A DNA stretch of 64,000 bases from JALYZC01 sp963725645 (GTDB lineage: Bacteria; Actinomycetota; Thermoleophilia; Solirubrobacterales; Solirubrobacteraceae), in the NCBI GenBank assembly GCA_963725645.1, contig CAVRZD010000006.1, positions 930,001 to 994,000 of the forward strand. Direction: 5' to 3'. Below are positions 18,011 through 28,278 of this stretch, in pieces. Below the pieces are notes generated by a model. The model was not told the origin of the DNA. It searched no databases and saw nothing but the letters and a program-made list of their open reading frames with translations. The position numbers were made by a program, and so were the translations under genes. The first letter of the stretch is position 1. Every line of letters begins with the position of its first letter.

Positions 18011-18937
18011 TCAGGGCGCCGGATTGGGCATCGGCCTGCCCTCCAGCGCGGCGAGGAGGTTATCGACCGCGAGGTCGGCCATCGCCCGGCGGGTGGCGTG
18101 CGTGGCCGACCCGAGGTGGGGGAGGACGATCAGGTTCGGCGCGTCGAGGAGCGGGTCGTCGGGCGGGAGCGGCTCGGGGTCGGTGACGTCGAGCGCGGCG
18201 CCCGCGATCGTGCCGTCGCGCAGCGCGGCGGCCAGCGCGTCCTGGTCCACGATGCCGCCGCGGGCGGTGTTGACGAGGTAGGCGGTCGGCCGCATCTGCG
18301 CGAGCGCCGCGCCGTCGATCAGATGATGGGTCTCGGGGGTGAGGGGGAGGTGCAGCGACACGAAGTCCGCCTGCGCCAGCAGCTCCTCCAGCGGCAGCCC
18401 CGAGGACCGGCCGTGGTCGATGACGGTCATCCCGAAGCCCTCGGCGCGGCGCGCGACGGCGTCGCCGATGCGCCCACGGCCGACGATCCCCAGCGTGGCG
18501 CCGTGGACGTCCCGGCCCAGCAGCCAGTCCGGCTCCCAGGTGAGCCACTCGCCGGCGCGGACGGCCGCCTCGCCCTCGGGCAGCCGGCGCGCGATGGCCA
18601 GGATCAGCGCGAAGGCGATGTCGGCGGTCGCATCGGTCAGCACGCCCGGGGTCACGCCGACTGCGATCCCGCGGGCGCGCGCCGCCGCCACGTCGATGTT
18701 GTCGCTGCCGACCGCGTAGTTGGCGATCGCGCGCAGCTCGGGCGCGGCGTCGAGCAGCTCGGCGTCGACCGCGTCGGTGAGCATGCACAGCAGCGCGTCC
18801 GCCCGCGCGGTGCGCTCGCGCAGCACCTCCGGCGGGGGCGGCGAGCGCTCGGGCCACACGTCGAGCTCGTGGCCGGCGGCGGCCAGCCGGTCGAGCGCGT
18901 CACCGGGGAGTCGGCGGGTGATGAACACTCGGGCCAC
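18011..18937 (-). CDS. D-2-hydroxyacid dehydrogenase (glyoxylate/hydroxypyruvate reductase type)
   Basis: 308-aa NAD(P)-dependent enzyme of the D-isomer-specific family. The nucleotide-binding GIVGRGRIGDAVARRAEGFGM is at about 145-165. The catalytic Arg is in VNTARGGIVD, the Glu in DVTDPEPLPPDDPL and the His in VLPHLGSATHATR. GTG 18937 (MARVFITRRLP) is chosen because homologues begin with this strand; the open frame continues upstream without a better start. It precedes the LLM oxidoreductase by 2 nt. It likely reduces glyoxylate or hydroxypyruvate. Confidence 0.9.
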   Translation of the reverse strand: MARVFITRRLPGDALDRLAAAGHELDVWPERSPPPPEVLRERTARADALLCMLTDAVDAELLDAAPELRAIANYAVGSDNIDVAAARARGIAVGVTPGVLTDATADIAFALILAIARRLPEGEAAVRAGEWLTWEPDWLLGRDVHGATLGIVGRGRIGDAVARRAEGFGMTVIDHGRSSGLPLEELLAQADFVSLHLPLTPETHHLIDGAALAQMRPTAYLVNTARGGIVDQDALAAALRDGTIAGAALDVTDPEPLPPDDPLLDAPNLIVLPHLGSATHATRRAMADLAVDNLLAALEGRPMPNPAP

Positions 18938-19099
18938 GGCGGTAGTCTCGCGCGGTTCCGCCTGAAGCCGCCGATCAACCGGAAAGCGGTCGTCGTAGGG
19001 CGGCATTTGCGGGTTAAAGTGCGTCGGGGCGGGCGCCGATGGACTACCCCGAAGCGGGTAGGCGCCGACCACGGATTACGGAAGATCCAGGAGGCCCCC

Positions 19100-19675
19100 A
19101 TGACGTTGCGAAGCAAGCTCGCTGCTCTCGCTGCCGCCGCCGCGGCGCTCGCCGCAGCTCCCGCCGCCCAGGCGGCGACCTCGAACACGTCGGTCACCCT
19201 CGGCGCCGGCACGCTCGACTACACCACGCCGTTCAGCAGCGGCAACTTCCCCAACACGACGCTGACCGGCGTGCCGCAGGTGGTCCACGCGGCCGTGAAT
19301 CCATGGACGGTCACGGACGCGCGCGGCAGCCTGCTCAACGGCTGGAACGTGACGGTGTCGGCCAGCCAGTTCTCGACCGGCGGCGGATCGCCGAACACGC
19401 TGCCCACCGGGTCGATGACGCTGGCGACCGTGCCGGTGCCGTCGACCACGGTCGGAAACCTCTCGCTCCCGCCGGTCCCGGTGCCGCTCGCCGCGGCGAT
19501 CGACGGCGGCTCAACACAGAAGATCGCGACGGCAGCAGTCGCGCAGGGCCTCGGCCAGTGGACGTTCACGTCGCTCAACGCGGGCGGCGGGGACCTCGCC
19601 CTGACCGTTCCCGCGAGCGCGGTTGCCGGCACGTACACGAGCACGATCACGACGACGTTGTCGACCGGTCCGTAG
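19100..19675 (+). CDS. secreted WxL-type surface protein
   Basis: 191 aa. AGGAGG stands 5 nt before the ATG. A signal peptide (RSKLAALAAAAAALAAAPAAQA) precedes a beta-rich body with the WxL-like landmarks NPWTVTDARGSLLNGWNVTV and a C-terminal LTVPASAVAGTYTSTITTTLS. In Firmicutes WxL proteins bind peptidoglycan and act with DUF916/DUF3324 partners. The next gene encodes just such a partner, which supports the call. Classical W-x-L tripeptides are loose here, so the assignment is by pattern and neighbourhood. Confidence 0.7.
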   Translation: MTLRSKLAALAAAAAALAAAPAAQAATSNTSVTLGAGTLDYTTPFSSGNFPNTTLTGVPQVVHAAVNPWTVTDARGSLLNGWNVTVSASQFSTGGGSPNTLPTGSMTLATVPVPSTTVGNLSLPPVPVPLAAAIDGGSTQKIATAAVAQGLGQWTFTSLNAGGGDLALTVPASAVAGTYTSTITTTLSTGP

Positions 19676-19687
19676 GGGAGCGCCCCG

Positions 19688-21068
<1,381 letters not shown>

Positions 21069-21223
21069 TCACCGTGTGATTGCGACGACCAGGGCTAGAC
21101 GCTATGGGCTTGGCCCCCGGCGCTGGGGCTCCGTCCTAAAGCGGCCGGACCCTTTCGCATGTTCGGGGGTTTGACTGGCCGGAGACGGGCTCCGGCTGAC
21201 CCCAGGCGAAGGAGGGTCCGGCC

Positions 21224-22309
21224 TTGAACGGAACGATGACATGGGTGGGCCTCGACGCGCACGCGCGCTCGACCCACGCAGCGGCGATTGACATGAACAC
21301 CGGGGAGCTGCGCCGAGCGCGCTTCGGCCCCGGCTCTGAGGAGGTGGTGGGTTGGCTTGCGGGACTCGAGCAGCCGGTCCGTGCCTTCTATGAGGCGGGG
21401 CCGACCGGTTTCGCTCTCTATCGCGCCGGCCGCGCCGCCGGCATCGAGATCGACGTGATCGCTCCGGGCAAGACCGCCCGTCCCAGAGCCGACCGGGTGA
21501 AGACCGACCGAAAGGACGCCGAGCTGATCGCCCGCCTCGGGCTCGCCGGTCAGCTGAAGCCGATCGTCGTCCCATCCGAGTTCGTCGAGTCAGCCCGGCA
21601 CCTGATGCGGGCCCGCGAGCAGCTGCGCGGTGATCTGCTCAGGGCTCGCCACCGGGTCTCGAAGCTGCTCCTCCAGCACGGCCGCGTCTACCCCGAGGCG
21701 ACTACCTGGAACGCGCGCCATCGCCGCTGGCTCGCCGGCCAGCGCTTCGAGCACCAACCGACGGAGTTGGCGTTCATCGACCTGCTCGCCGCACTCGACG
21801 GCATGCTGGCCAGAAAGGACGCGCTCGACGAGCGCCTCTCGCGCCTTGCCACCGATGAGCGGCTCTGGCCGACGGTGGCGCGGCTGCGGGCCTTCCGCGG
21901 CGTCGGCACCCTGACCGCGCTCGCGCTTCACCTCGAGCTGGGCGCAGACTGGGAGCGCTTCAGCTCGCCGCGCAAGCTGTCCTCGTGGCTCGGGCTCACC
22001 CCCTCGCTCGAGCAATCGGGCGAGTCCAGAGCGCAGGGACAGATCACCAAGACCGGCTCACACTACGCGCGGCGCCTACTGGTCGAGTCGGCCTGGCACT
22101 ACGCTCGCCGGCCGGCGATCGGGGCGACACTCGAAAACCGCCAGGTCGGCCAGCCCGACCACGTGCTTCAGATCGCCTGGCGAGCCCAGCATCGCCTGCA
22201 CCGCCTCCGCAACCGGCTCAAGCAGCGCGGCAAGCCCGCCAACGTCGCCACGGTCGCCGTCGCCCGCGAGCTCTCAGGCTTCCTCTGGGCGGCAGTGACG
22301 GCGCCATGA
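21224..22309 (+). CDS. IS110-family transposase
   Basis: 361 aa. The N-terminal DEDD/RuvC-like domain has the Asp in VGLDAHARSTHAAAID, the Glu in FYEAGPTGFALY and the pair in RVKTDRKDAELIARL. The C-terminal Transposase_20 domain has LRAFRGVGTLTALALHLELG and KLSSWLGLTPSLEQSGES, followed by ARELSGFLWA. It is full length and intact. TTG 21224 is chosen because AAGGAGG sits 8 nt upstream; ATG 21239 is an alternative. The family recombines DNA guided by a bridge RNA from its own non-coding end; see 22331-22524. Element ends cannot be fixed by eye, as IS110 makes no clear target duplication. Confidence 0.93.
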   Translation: MNGTMTWVGLDAHARSTHAAAIDMNTGELRRARFGPGSEEVVGWLAGLEQPVRAFYEAGPTGFALYRAGRAAGIEIDVIAPGKTARPRADRVKTDRKDAELIARLGLAGQLKPIVVPSEFVESARHLMRAREQLRGDLLRARHRVSKLLLQHGRVYPEATTWNARHRRWLAGQRFEHQPTELAFIDLLAALDGMLARKDALDERLSRLATDERLWPTVARLRAFRGVGTLTALALHLELGADWERFSSPRKLSSWLGLTPSLEQSGESRAQGQITKTGSHYARRLLVESAWHYARRPAIGATLENRQVGQPDHVLQIAWRAQHRLHRLRNRLKQRGKPANVATVAVARELSGFLWAAVTAP

Positions 22310-22330
22310 GCTGAGCCCCACAAGACCCGA

Positions 22331-22524
22331 ATCGGTCGGGGCGGCGCCGGGCCACGGCCGCCGGCAAGCGCGATGGCTCTATGGGCAGCTCCTCGCAGCC
22401 ACGCCCGTTCCTAGACAGCGCACGCCGGCGACGAAACCAGCGCCATGGGCAGCCTCCGGGCCACGCCCGCATCATCAGACTGACCGCCAGCGTCGCAGAC
22501 GCGCCCGGCGCCGCCCCGACCGAT
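22331..22524 (+). ncRNA. candidate IS110 bridge/seek RNA region
   Basis: Non-coding DNA just after the transposase is closed by a perfect 22-bp inverted repeat (22331-22352 with 22503-22524). Between the arms, two similar segments of about 26 nt occur (22381-22407 and 22445-22469, both ATGGGCAGC... to CCACGCCCG). IS110 relatives of the IS1111 type carry their guide RNA in this 3' end. A two-lobed RNA with repeated internal pieces fits, but neither the fold nor target matches could be computed here. Confidence 0.4.
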
Positions 22525-22596
22525 CACCCCTTCACCCGGCCGCTCTCAGCGACTCACTCAGCGCTGCAGACTTGACAAACCGACAGCCATATCAGA

Positions 22597-22623
22597 GCCC
22601 CGCGGCCGGCCCGGCCGCGGGGC
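22597..22623 (-). terminator. 12-bp hairpin downstream of the CAP-like gene
   Basis: GCCCCGCGGCCG and CGGCCGCGGGGC pair perfectly around a 3-nt loop. It lies 13 nt past the stop of the minus-strand gene at 22637 and 287 bp past the IS110 stop. It probably ends the minus-strand transcript and may act in both directions. Confidence 0.6.
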
Positions 22624-22636
22624 GTTCGTTCGGCGC

Positions 22637-23221
22637 TTAGGTGCACCGCCCGAGAAGCATGACGTAGGTACCCCGCGTGCCTGAACTTCGCGTTGTCACG
22701 CCGCGGCGACCGATGTTCAGCAGGTTAGTCTTGAGGATGACCTTCCGGAGGGCTGGCTTGCTCCACCAGAAATCAACGGCGCGCTCCGCTCCGGATTTCG
22801 ACCCGTTGACGGACCCCACGTAGACGAGGTTGTAGAGCAGGAAACTCCCCCCGGAACAGTAGTGGTTCGCCTTGGCGAGACTTGCCGGCGTGGCGCTGGA
22901 GTCCCCACGGGCGAGATTATCGGCGTACTCATGGGCCGCAGCATTCAGAGGACTGCTGTCGCTGAACAGCCGTCGGTGGTAGCGCGTGCGGATCTTGTTG
23001 ATGAGGCACCTGATCTGGTAACCCACATCACCAGATCCAAGGGTCGGGTTACCCTGGCAGGTTGAGCCGGCGGCCAGCGAGGCGTCTGGACCAGCGGCGG
23101 CTGCACTAGCTGCGCCAGGCAGTGCCAAAGACACCGCCAGCGCGACGGCAACTCCGACCAGGCCGTTTCGCTTCTTCACGACCAGGCCGTTTCGCTTCTT
23201 CGCCTCGGTATTTCGGTTCAT
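22637..23221 (-). CDS. secreted CAP-like protein with duplicated signal-peptide n-region
   Basis: 194 aa from ATG 23221. The lysine-rich n-region KKRNGLVV-KKRNGLVG is an 8-residue tandem duplication before the hydrophobic core (VAVALAVSLALPGAASAAAA). The body (RCLINKIRTRYHRRLF, LNAAAHEYADNLARGD, AVDFWWSKPALRKVILKTNLLNIGRRGV) follows the CAP/SCP fold order and resembles the CAP protein at 23818. The family His and Glu positions are not obvious, so it may be catalytically and metal-binding inactive. Four Cys could form disulfides. Part of the island cargo. Confidence 0.7.
   Translation of the reverse strand: MNRNTEAKKRNGLVVKKRNGLVGVAVALAVSLALPGAASAAAAGPDASLAAGSTCQGNPTLGSGDVGYQIRCLINKIRTRYHRRLFSDSSPLNAAAHEYADNLARGDSSATPASLAKANHYCSGGSFLLYNLVYVGSVNGSKSGAERAVDFWWSKPALRKVILKTNLLNIGRRGVTTRSSGTRGTYVMLLGRCT
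23155..23202 (-). repeat. 24-bp tandem duplication
   Basis: Two adjacent 24-nt units (23155-23178, 23179-23202) differ at one base. They encode the doubled KKRNGLV stretch at the start of the CAP-like protein. In-frame, so the gene stays open. Confidence 0.85.
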
Positions 23222-23332
23222 GCTCCTGCCTTTCGTCCGGTCGGCGCGGCTGTGCACCTCAGAGCCCTGCCAATGCCGATGGTCGCACCTTTCCGCCCGG
23301 TTTGCCTCGGGGAGCACCCTGATCTTTGGGGC

Positions 23333-23707
23333 CTACTCGCTGTTGACGGTCTTGCTGTACGCCGAGGTGCACCTGCTGGTGCCGTTCACGTGGGCGTAGA
23401 ACTTCCCCGTCTTCGCCGTCCTGATCGACCACATCGAATGAGGGCCGTTCGGCTGTGCGATATCAGCGCGGATCTTCGTGTCGGCACGAAGGTTGTGCGT
23501 TCTGCCCTTCTGTTTGTAGACGGTCACCTTCCGACCCGACTCGCACGACCGGTTGATGCTCTTGACAAGACCGAAGAAGCCGCCCTGCTCAGCCTCGATG
23601 GTCAGCCTTGTGGTCGACGCAGCCGATGCGAAGGCCGGCAGCGCCATGAGTGCACACACGGCCAACACGCCAGCCAGGCCGACCGGCCCCAACGTCCTTT
23701 TCAGCAT
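23333..23707 (-). CDS. small secreted beta-domain protein
   Basis: 124 aa; ATG 23707 has GGAGGA 6 nt upstream. A signal peptide (LAGVLAVCALMALPAFASAAS) is followed by one compact beta domain, TRLTIEAEQGGFFGLVKS, then CESGRKVTVYKQKG, SMWSIRTAKTGKFYAHV and a second Cys near the end. This looks like the short Cys-bridged transthyretin-like domain common in secreted proteins of Thermoleophilia (recognised by pattern). Function unknown. It sits between two CAP-type genes on the same strand and may be co-transcribed with them. Confidence 0.7.
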   Translation of the reverse strand: MLKRTLGPVGLAGVLAVCALMALPAFASAASTTRLTIEAEQGGFFGLVKSINRSCESGRKVTVYKQKGRTHNLRADTKIRADIAQPNGPHSMWSIRTAKTGKFYAHVNGTSRCTSAYSKTVNSE

Positions 23708-23817
23708 GAGATCCTCCATGTCGATATGAGGCCTGGTCGCGCGCAAGCTTTCCGGGCCAGCGTTTTTTTTGGTGCGGCGGCATCGGCAGCCTGATTTGGT
23801 CCCGGGGGCCCAGTCCC

Positions 23818-24504
23818 TCAGTTGCAGACGCCGAAGTCCTGCACGAACGTACCCGCCCGCTCCCTCGGCGCGCCGGGAGCCGCGCCCTTGGCGACGAATC
23901 CGATCCCGATCTCGCGCTTGGCGGGGTCGAGGAGGTTCGCCCGATGACCAGGGCTGTTCATCCACCAACGCACGGCCGCCGCCGGCGTGCTGACGGTGCC
24001 CGAGCCCCAATACGTGTTCTCGCTGAAGGACCACGAGATCGGGGCCGGGCAGTAGCCGGCCGCCTTGACTCGACTCTCGGGCGTGGAGCCGGTCTTGGGG
24101 TTGACGTGCGGATTGGCCCCACCGAACCACCACCGCTGGGTCCCAGCCGCGACCGCGTGGGCGGCCGCGGCGCTCCTCAGCGAGGCGTTGACCGTGAGCG
24201 CGGGAAGGTTCCTGGAAGTCCGCTCGTTGTTGGTCAAGCACAGCACGGCCGAGTAGGCCCGCGCGCTCTGCCGGTCGTACGCCCGGACAGCCTTCGCCTT
24301 CGACTTGGAGTGCGCCCGGTAATACGTGAGGGAATGCAGCGTCAGGTTTACGTATCTGCACCCGGCCGCCGCGGTCGCGCGGGGCGAGGGCGCCGCAATG
24401 GAGCTGCCAGCCGCCAGCAGGGGGACAGTCGACGTGGCCACGCCGGCGAGGAGAAGCGCGCGCAGGTGGCGTCTGTGCTGCCTCGCGGCATTCGACGGAC
24501 TCAT
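23818..24504 (-). CDS. secreted CAP (SCP/PR1) domain protein
   Basis: 228 aa from ATG 24504 (a TTG three codons earlier is also in frame). It has a signal peptide, then a Cys-containing spacer, then the CAP domain: CLTNNERTSRNLPALTVNASL, SAAAAHAVAAG, a SENTYWGSG motif with the conserved Glu-Asn, and WWMNSPGHRANLLDPAKREIGIGF with the conserved His. The usual first His is less clear. Bacterial CAP proteins are secreted, of mostly unknown role. Its better-conserved core suggests that 22637 arose from a similar gene. Confidence 0.88.
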   Translation of the reverse strand: MSPSNAARQHRRHLRALLLAGVATSTVPLLAAGSSIAAPSPRATAAAGCRYVNLTLHSLTYYRAHSKSKAKAVRAYDRQSARAYSAVLCLTNNERTSRNLPALTVNASLRSAAAAHAVAAGTQRWWFGGANPHVNPKTGSTPESRVKAAGYCPAPISWSFSENTYWGSGTVSTPAAAVRWWMNSPGHRANLLDPAKREIGIGFVAKGAAPGAPRERAGTFVQDFGVCN

Positions 24505-24690
24505 GGCTGGCAAGTTTCCCAGTTACCGGTGTGACTTCGCATCGGGGAGCTACCCCGAACTTTGGCCGTGGCCACGCCGGACCTAGACCGAACCCGCGCC
24601 GCTCGACGGGCACACCAGCGCGGCGGGTGCGGTCCGATCGGAGCGTTAAGTAGACACGGCGGCAGCCGCACGATGTGGCGTCATCGAGTC

Positions 24691-25005
24691 ATGACCTCAA
24701 AGGCTCACCCGGACTCCCGGCACCGCGGTGTCGGCTTCAAGATCGGTGACGCGTTCCCCGCGGACGACCCGATCGCCCGCTAGGCGACGGTCCTGTCGAT
24801 GGCGGCGAACAACACGATCTACCTCAACGTTCGCATCATCGAGGACGACCTCCCCCCGGAGCTCGACCTCTACTACTTCGCGAGCTGGTCACGGAACGAG
24901 AGCGTCTTCCGACCGGCGCAGCAGGCGACCGGTAGGGAGGAAGAGCGAAAGCGCCCCCTCGTCCTAACCCGCCGACCACATTACCGGGCCCACGCGGCCT
25001 TGTAG
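24691..25005 (+). pseudogene. broken gene with in-frame amber stop
   Basis: The frame starts at ATG 24691 (MTSKAHPDSRHRGVGFKIGD) and reads DPIAR-TAG-ATVLSMAANNTIYLNVR, then IIEDDLPPELDLYYF. A TAG at 24781-24783 replaces what is probably a Trp codon. After YYF a second lesion is likely, because the neighbouring frame gives the more protein-like ELVTERERLP before stopping. The pattern recalls a hypothetical family with ...PxxRWVxxLxMAxNDxxYLN... that I cannot name. Consistent with decay inside the island. Confidence 0.45.
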
Positions 25006-25250
25006 AGCTGCACGATCCGTGCGTCACCGAGCGGGACATATCGGGCCCCCGCTATCGAGGCCGACCAGGGCGTAGGACTTGCAAGAGCCCTGCAAACAGG
25101 CCGACCGAGACCCCGGAGGCCCTGCGAAAGCGGGGCCTTCGTCGTAGGCAGAGGCCGGTCAAAGACCGAACACCCTCGGGCCGGGCCCAGGCACGCTGCG
25201 GATCGGCTGCCTTCGTCGTGACCGTGTGGCGCGAGTAGGCTTGGAAAAGC

Positions 25251-25340
25251 GTGAAGCCCGACGGCTACTGCACACCGGAAGGGGATCTCGCCCACCTGTT
25301 GGAGGGCCACGGGCTGGCGGTCGAGCGTCAACGTGTGTGA
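25251..25340 (+). CDS. possible 29-aa ORF with leaderless-type promoter
   Basis: GTG 25251 to TGA 25338-25340 encodes MKPDGYCTPEGDLAHLLEGH and nine more residues. A TAGGCT -10 box (25236-25241) ends 9 nt upstream, the arrangement seen before true genes in this window. Too short to judge; may be a remnant. The rest of 25006-25388 shows no gene. Confidence 0.2.
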   Translation: MKPDGYCTPEGDLAHLLEGHGLAVERQRV

Positions 25341-25388
25341 CCCTCGGACCGGCTTCGTAGCCCCTCTGGCACCGAGTAGGCCGACCCG

Positions 25389-26453
25389 ATGAAGCTTGAA
25401 GCGTCCTGTCGCCCCCTCTCGCTGCTCAGACCCAGCGGGGGGCGCCGTCTCGTAATCGCGATGCTGTCGCCGGTTGCGATCGGCGCCGCGATGCCACTCG
25501 TGGCGCGCGCCGCGGCACCGGCCCGGGCGAATGGGACCGAGCTGAACAGGACACGCTCGCCGGCTAACCCCTCCCGGGCGGCGCGCGGCGACTTCGCCCG
25601 CCGCGTCCAGATTCGCGGTGGGCGCAAGGTCTACCTCGAATGTCGCGGGAGGGGCCGTCCCACGGTCGTGCTGGAAGCCGGCACCGGCAACAATGCGCGC
25701 GTATGGCATGCGCACAAGCCTGGCCGCCCGGCGATCCTTCCGGCCGTGGCTCGATTCACCCGCGTGTGCGCCTACGACCGTCCCGGGACAGTGTGGCCTG
25801 GCGGCGAGGGCCAGCCGAAGAGCGTCAGCCGAAGCGACCCGGTCGCGATGCCCCGGACCGTCGGCGACATCGTCAGCGACCTCCACGCGCTGCTGCGCAA
25901 GGCCCGCACGCTGCATGCCGCCGACCTCCGCGGCCCCTACGTGCTGGCCGGCCACTCGTTCGGCGGCATGGTCCTCCGGCTCTACGCCACCACCTCCCCC
26001 AGCGGGGTCGCGGGGCTCGTCTCCATCGACGCCCAGAGCGAGTGGTTCGCCGCGGCTTACAAGAGGCTTCTGACCCGCGAGCAATACACGGGGGCACTCG
26101 TCTATCAGCAGCCCCCAACCGGGTTCGAGAGCTATTCCGCCTCTGAGCAGCTAAGTCTGGACGCCAGCGGCGCGGAGATGCGACAGGCGCAGGCGGACAC
26201 GCCGCTTCGCCGGATGCCGCTGGTGGTCCTCTCCCACTCGCGCACGGACCCGAATCCGTTTGGATTCCCGCCAGACTGGCCAATCGGGGCACTGAACCAG
26301 GCGTTTGAGGCGTCGCAGGACAAGCTCGCGGCGCTCGTGCCGGGGGGCCGCCACGTGATCGCCGCCAGGAGCGGGCACTACATCCAGCTCGACCAGCCGA
26401 AGCTGGTCATCGACGCGATCCGGTCGGTAGTCGAGAAGGCACGCAGGCACTGA
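25389..26453 (+). CDS. secreted alpha/beta-hydrolase
   Basis: 354 aa. A basic N-terminus and hydrophobic stretch (VIAMLSPVAIGAAMPLVARAAA) suggest export. The fold starts at GGRKVYLECRGRGRPTVVLEAG, with the oxyanion region, FTRVCAYDRPGT, nucleophile elbow YVLAGHSFGGMVLRLYA (Ser) and a catalytic His in IAARSGHYIQLDQPKLV. The acid is probably in the VLSHSRTDPNPF region. An esterase or lipase-like activity is likely; substrate unknown. Last intact gene before the right attachment site, probably island cargo. Confidence 0.85.
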   Translation: MKLEASCRPLSLLRPSGGRRLVIAMLSPVAIGAAMPLVARAAAPARANGTELNRTRSPANPSRAARGDFARRVQIRGGRKVYLECRGRGRPTVVLEAGTGNNARVWHAHKPGRPAILPAVARFTRVCAYDRPGTVWPGGEGQPKSVSRSDPVAMPRTVGDIVSDLHALLRKARTLHAADLRGPYVLAGHSFGGMVLRLYATTSPSGVAGLVSIDAQSEWFAAAYKRLLTREQYTGALVYQQPPTGFESYSASEQLSLDASGAEMRQAQADTPLRRMPLVVLSHSRTDPNPFGFPPDWPIGALNQAFEASQDKLAALVPGGRHVIAARSGHYIQLDQPKLVIDAIRSVVEKARRH

Positions 26454-26525
26454 GTCGGCGACGTCATGTGCGGAAGCGCTGATCTTGTCCCGTGTGCTGC
26501 GTGGTTGGCATGGGCTCGGTGGATG

Positions 26526-26674
<149 letters not shown>

Positions 26675-26742
26675 TCGCTGCACCAAGCCCAACTCGAGCG
26701 TTGCGTCAGGGCGTTGTGGGAGCCAGGGCGGCCCAACCTCGG

Positions 26743-28278
26743 TCAGCGCTGGCGGCGCACGTTCACGATCTTCCCGGACCTGGTGACGGTAAGGCGGATC
26801 GAGCCCGAGATGCTCAGGACGCGTCCCCGCGTGAGCGCCCGGTAGGTCAGGAGATAGGTGCCGGCCGTCAGGCGGCGGCCGGTGACTTTGCCGTTCCAGC
26901 GGAACCGGTTGACCCCCTTGACCGTGCGGCCAAGCGGCACGCGACCGACGACGCGGATGCGCGGCACCCTGCGGCCGAGGAGCTTGCGGGTTCCGGTCAC
27001 CCGCGCGACGAAGATACCCACCGTGAGCCCGGTCTTCGTGAAGCTCAGCTGCGGCAAGAGCGGTACTGGGTGGAGCACAGTGCTGTTTTGCAGCTGAGTG
27101 AGGCAGTTGACGGTGCACGTCACGTTGGGCGCTCCGCCGCCCGTGCCGCCGCCGTCGAGCGAGCTCGAGAGGGCCAGCGACAGCCCGCCCCAGGTCGACT
27201 GGTAGGCCCGCGTCTGCGGTGTGGGCGCGTCGGGACCGAGGCCGACCGGCGCGTTGAGCGCGTTCTGGATGCCGGGCGTGGCGTCGAATACCACCAGGTT
27301 GCGCTGGGTGCCCTTCGTGCGCACGAAGCCGAGCTGGAGGCCGTCGGGCGACCATGCGGGCATCCGCTCCGGTTCGCTCGTGGTGATCGGCGTCGGCGCC
27401 GGCGTCAGCTGCGTCTCGGTCGGCCACGAGAGCGTCTGGATGTTGACGTCGCTGCCGTTGGCGAGGTCGAGGGCCGTGTAGTTGTCGGGTTGGCGGGGGA
27501 CCGGATGGCTCGCCGGCGCGCCGGCAGCGCCGAACGAGGTCGACCTGCCCCCGCCGATCAGGGTGCCGTTGTTTGCGCTGGTGAAGCGGAGCGTCGTGAG
27601 GTGGGCCTGGCCGGTCTGAAGCGCTCCCGTGTTCCCGTCGATGTACGCGAGGGACAGATAGCGCGCAGCTACGTTCGTATTGACGTCCAGGACCGTCGTC
27701 GTTGCGGCGTGCGGGATCTCGAGAACCTGGCCGGACGGAGCGGCGGTGGCGGTGGCGGGGTCGTCGACTGGGCCGCTGGGCGCACCGTTCGAGAACGAGG
27801 CGCGGCGCGAGACCAAGAAGTTCCCCGCGAAGGGCGTAGGCTGGATCCCCCACGAGAGGCCGAGAGGACTGGATCTGAAGACAGGGCCCGCCCCCCTGCC
27901 TTGGAGCGCCGTAATCCGGCCAGTCTGCCGGTCGAGCAGGAGGAGCGTTCGATCGGCCGGGGGGACGATGTCGCCGTTGAGCTTGGGCTGCAGCGTGGTC
28001 CGCATGAACACCAAGTAGCGCCCGTCCGGCGAGAGGGCCGGGTGCAGCTCGTCGGCCGTCGTGTTGACCCCTGTGGGAACGGACACCGTCGCGCCGGTGC
28101 TGACGTTCACCAGCCCGATCTCGAACCCGTTCCCCGGCACGTAGCGGTCGTAGGCGGCGACCAGGCCCGCCGCGTCCGCCGTGGCTGGCGCGAGGGCCGC
28201 CGCCGCGGCTCCGATTGCGAGCCCCGCGACGAGGCGCCGCCGCGATCCGTGCTGCGCCACCGTGTGGTGTCCGCTCAT
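26743..28278 (-). CDS. secreted WD40-like (PD40) beta-propeller protein, paralogue B
   Basis: 511 aa from ATG 28278 (AGGAGG 6 nt upstream). A signal peptide ends near ATADAAG. PD40/TolB-like blades follow: ELHPALSPDGRYLVFMRTTL, DRTLLLLDRQTGRI, and RMPAWSPDGLQLGFVRTKG. A C-terminal beta domain has the pattern RVPLGRTVKGVNRFRWNGKV, GRRLTAGTYLLTYRALTRG. Its ATG overlaps the stop of the paralogue upstream (ATGA). It may bind a ligand or partner at the surface; no enzymatic motif seen. Confidence 0.82.
   Translation of the reverse strand: MSGHHTVAQHGSRRRLVAGLAIGAAAAALAPATADAAGLVAAYDRYVPGNGFEIGLVNVSTGATVSVPTGVNTTADELHPALSPDGRYLVFMRTTLQPKLNGDIVPPADRTLLLLDRQTGRITALQGRGAGPVFRSSPLGLSWGIQPTPFAGNFLVSRRASFSNGAPSGPVDDPATATAAPSGQVLEIPHAATTTVLDVNTNVAARYLSLAYIDGNTGALQTGQAHLTTLRFTSANNGTLIGGGRSTSFGAAGAPASHPVPRQPDNYTALDLANGSDVNIQTLSWPTETQLTPAPTPITTSEPERMPAWSPDGLQLGFVRTKGTQRNLVVFDATPGIQNALNAPVGLGPDAPTPQTRAYQSTWGGLSLALSSSLDGGGTGGGAPNVTCTVNCLTQLQNSTVLHPVPLLPQLSFTKTGLTVGIFVARVTGTRKLLGRRVPRIRVVGRVPLGRTVKGVNRFRWNGKVTGRRLTAGTYLLTYRALTRGRVLSISGSIRLTVTRSGKIVNVRRQR

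Noticed and set aside
24995..25055. tRNA-like sequence with GTAGAGC and a CCCCCGCTA end
   Set aside because: No 7-nt anticodon loop with a proper stem and no T arm can be drawn; at most a degraded tRNA or attachment-site trace.
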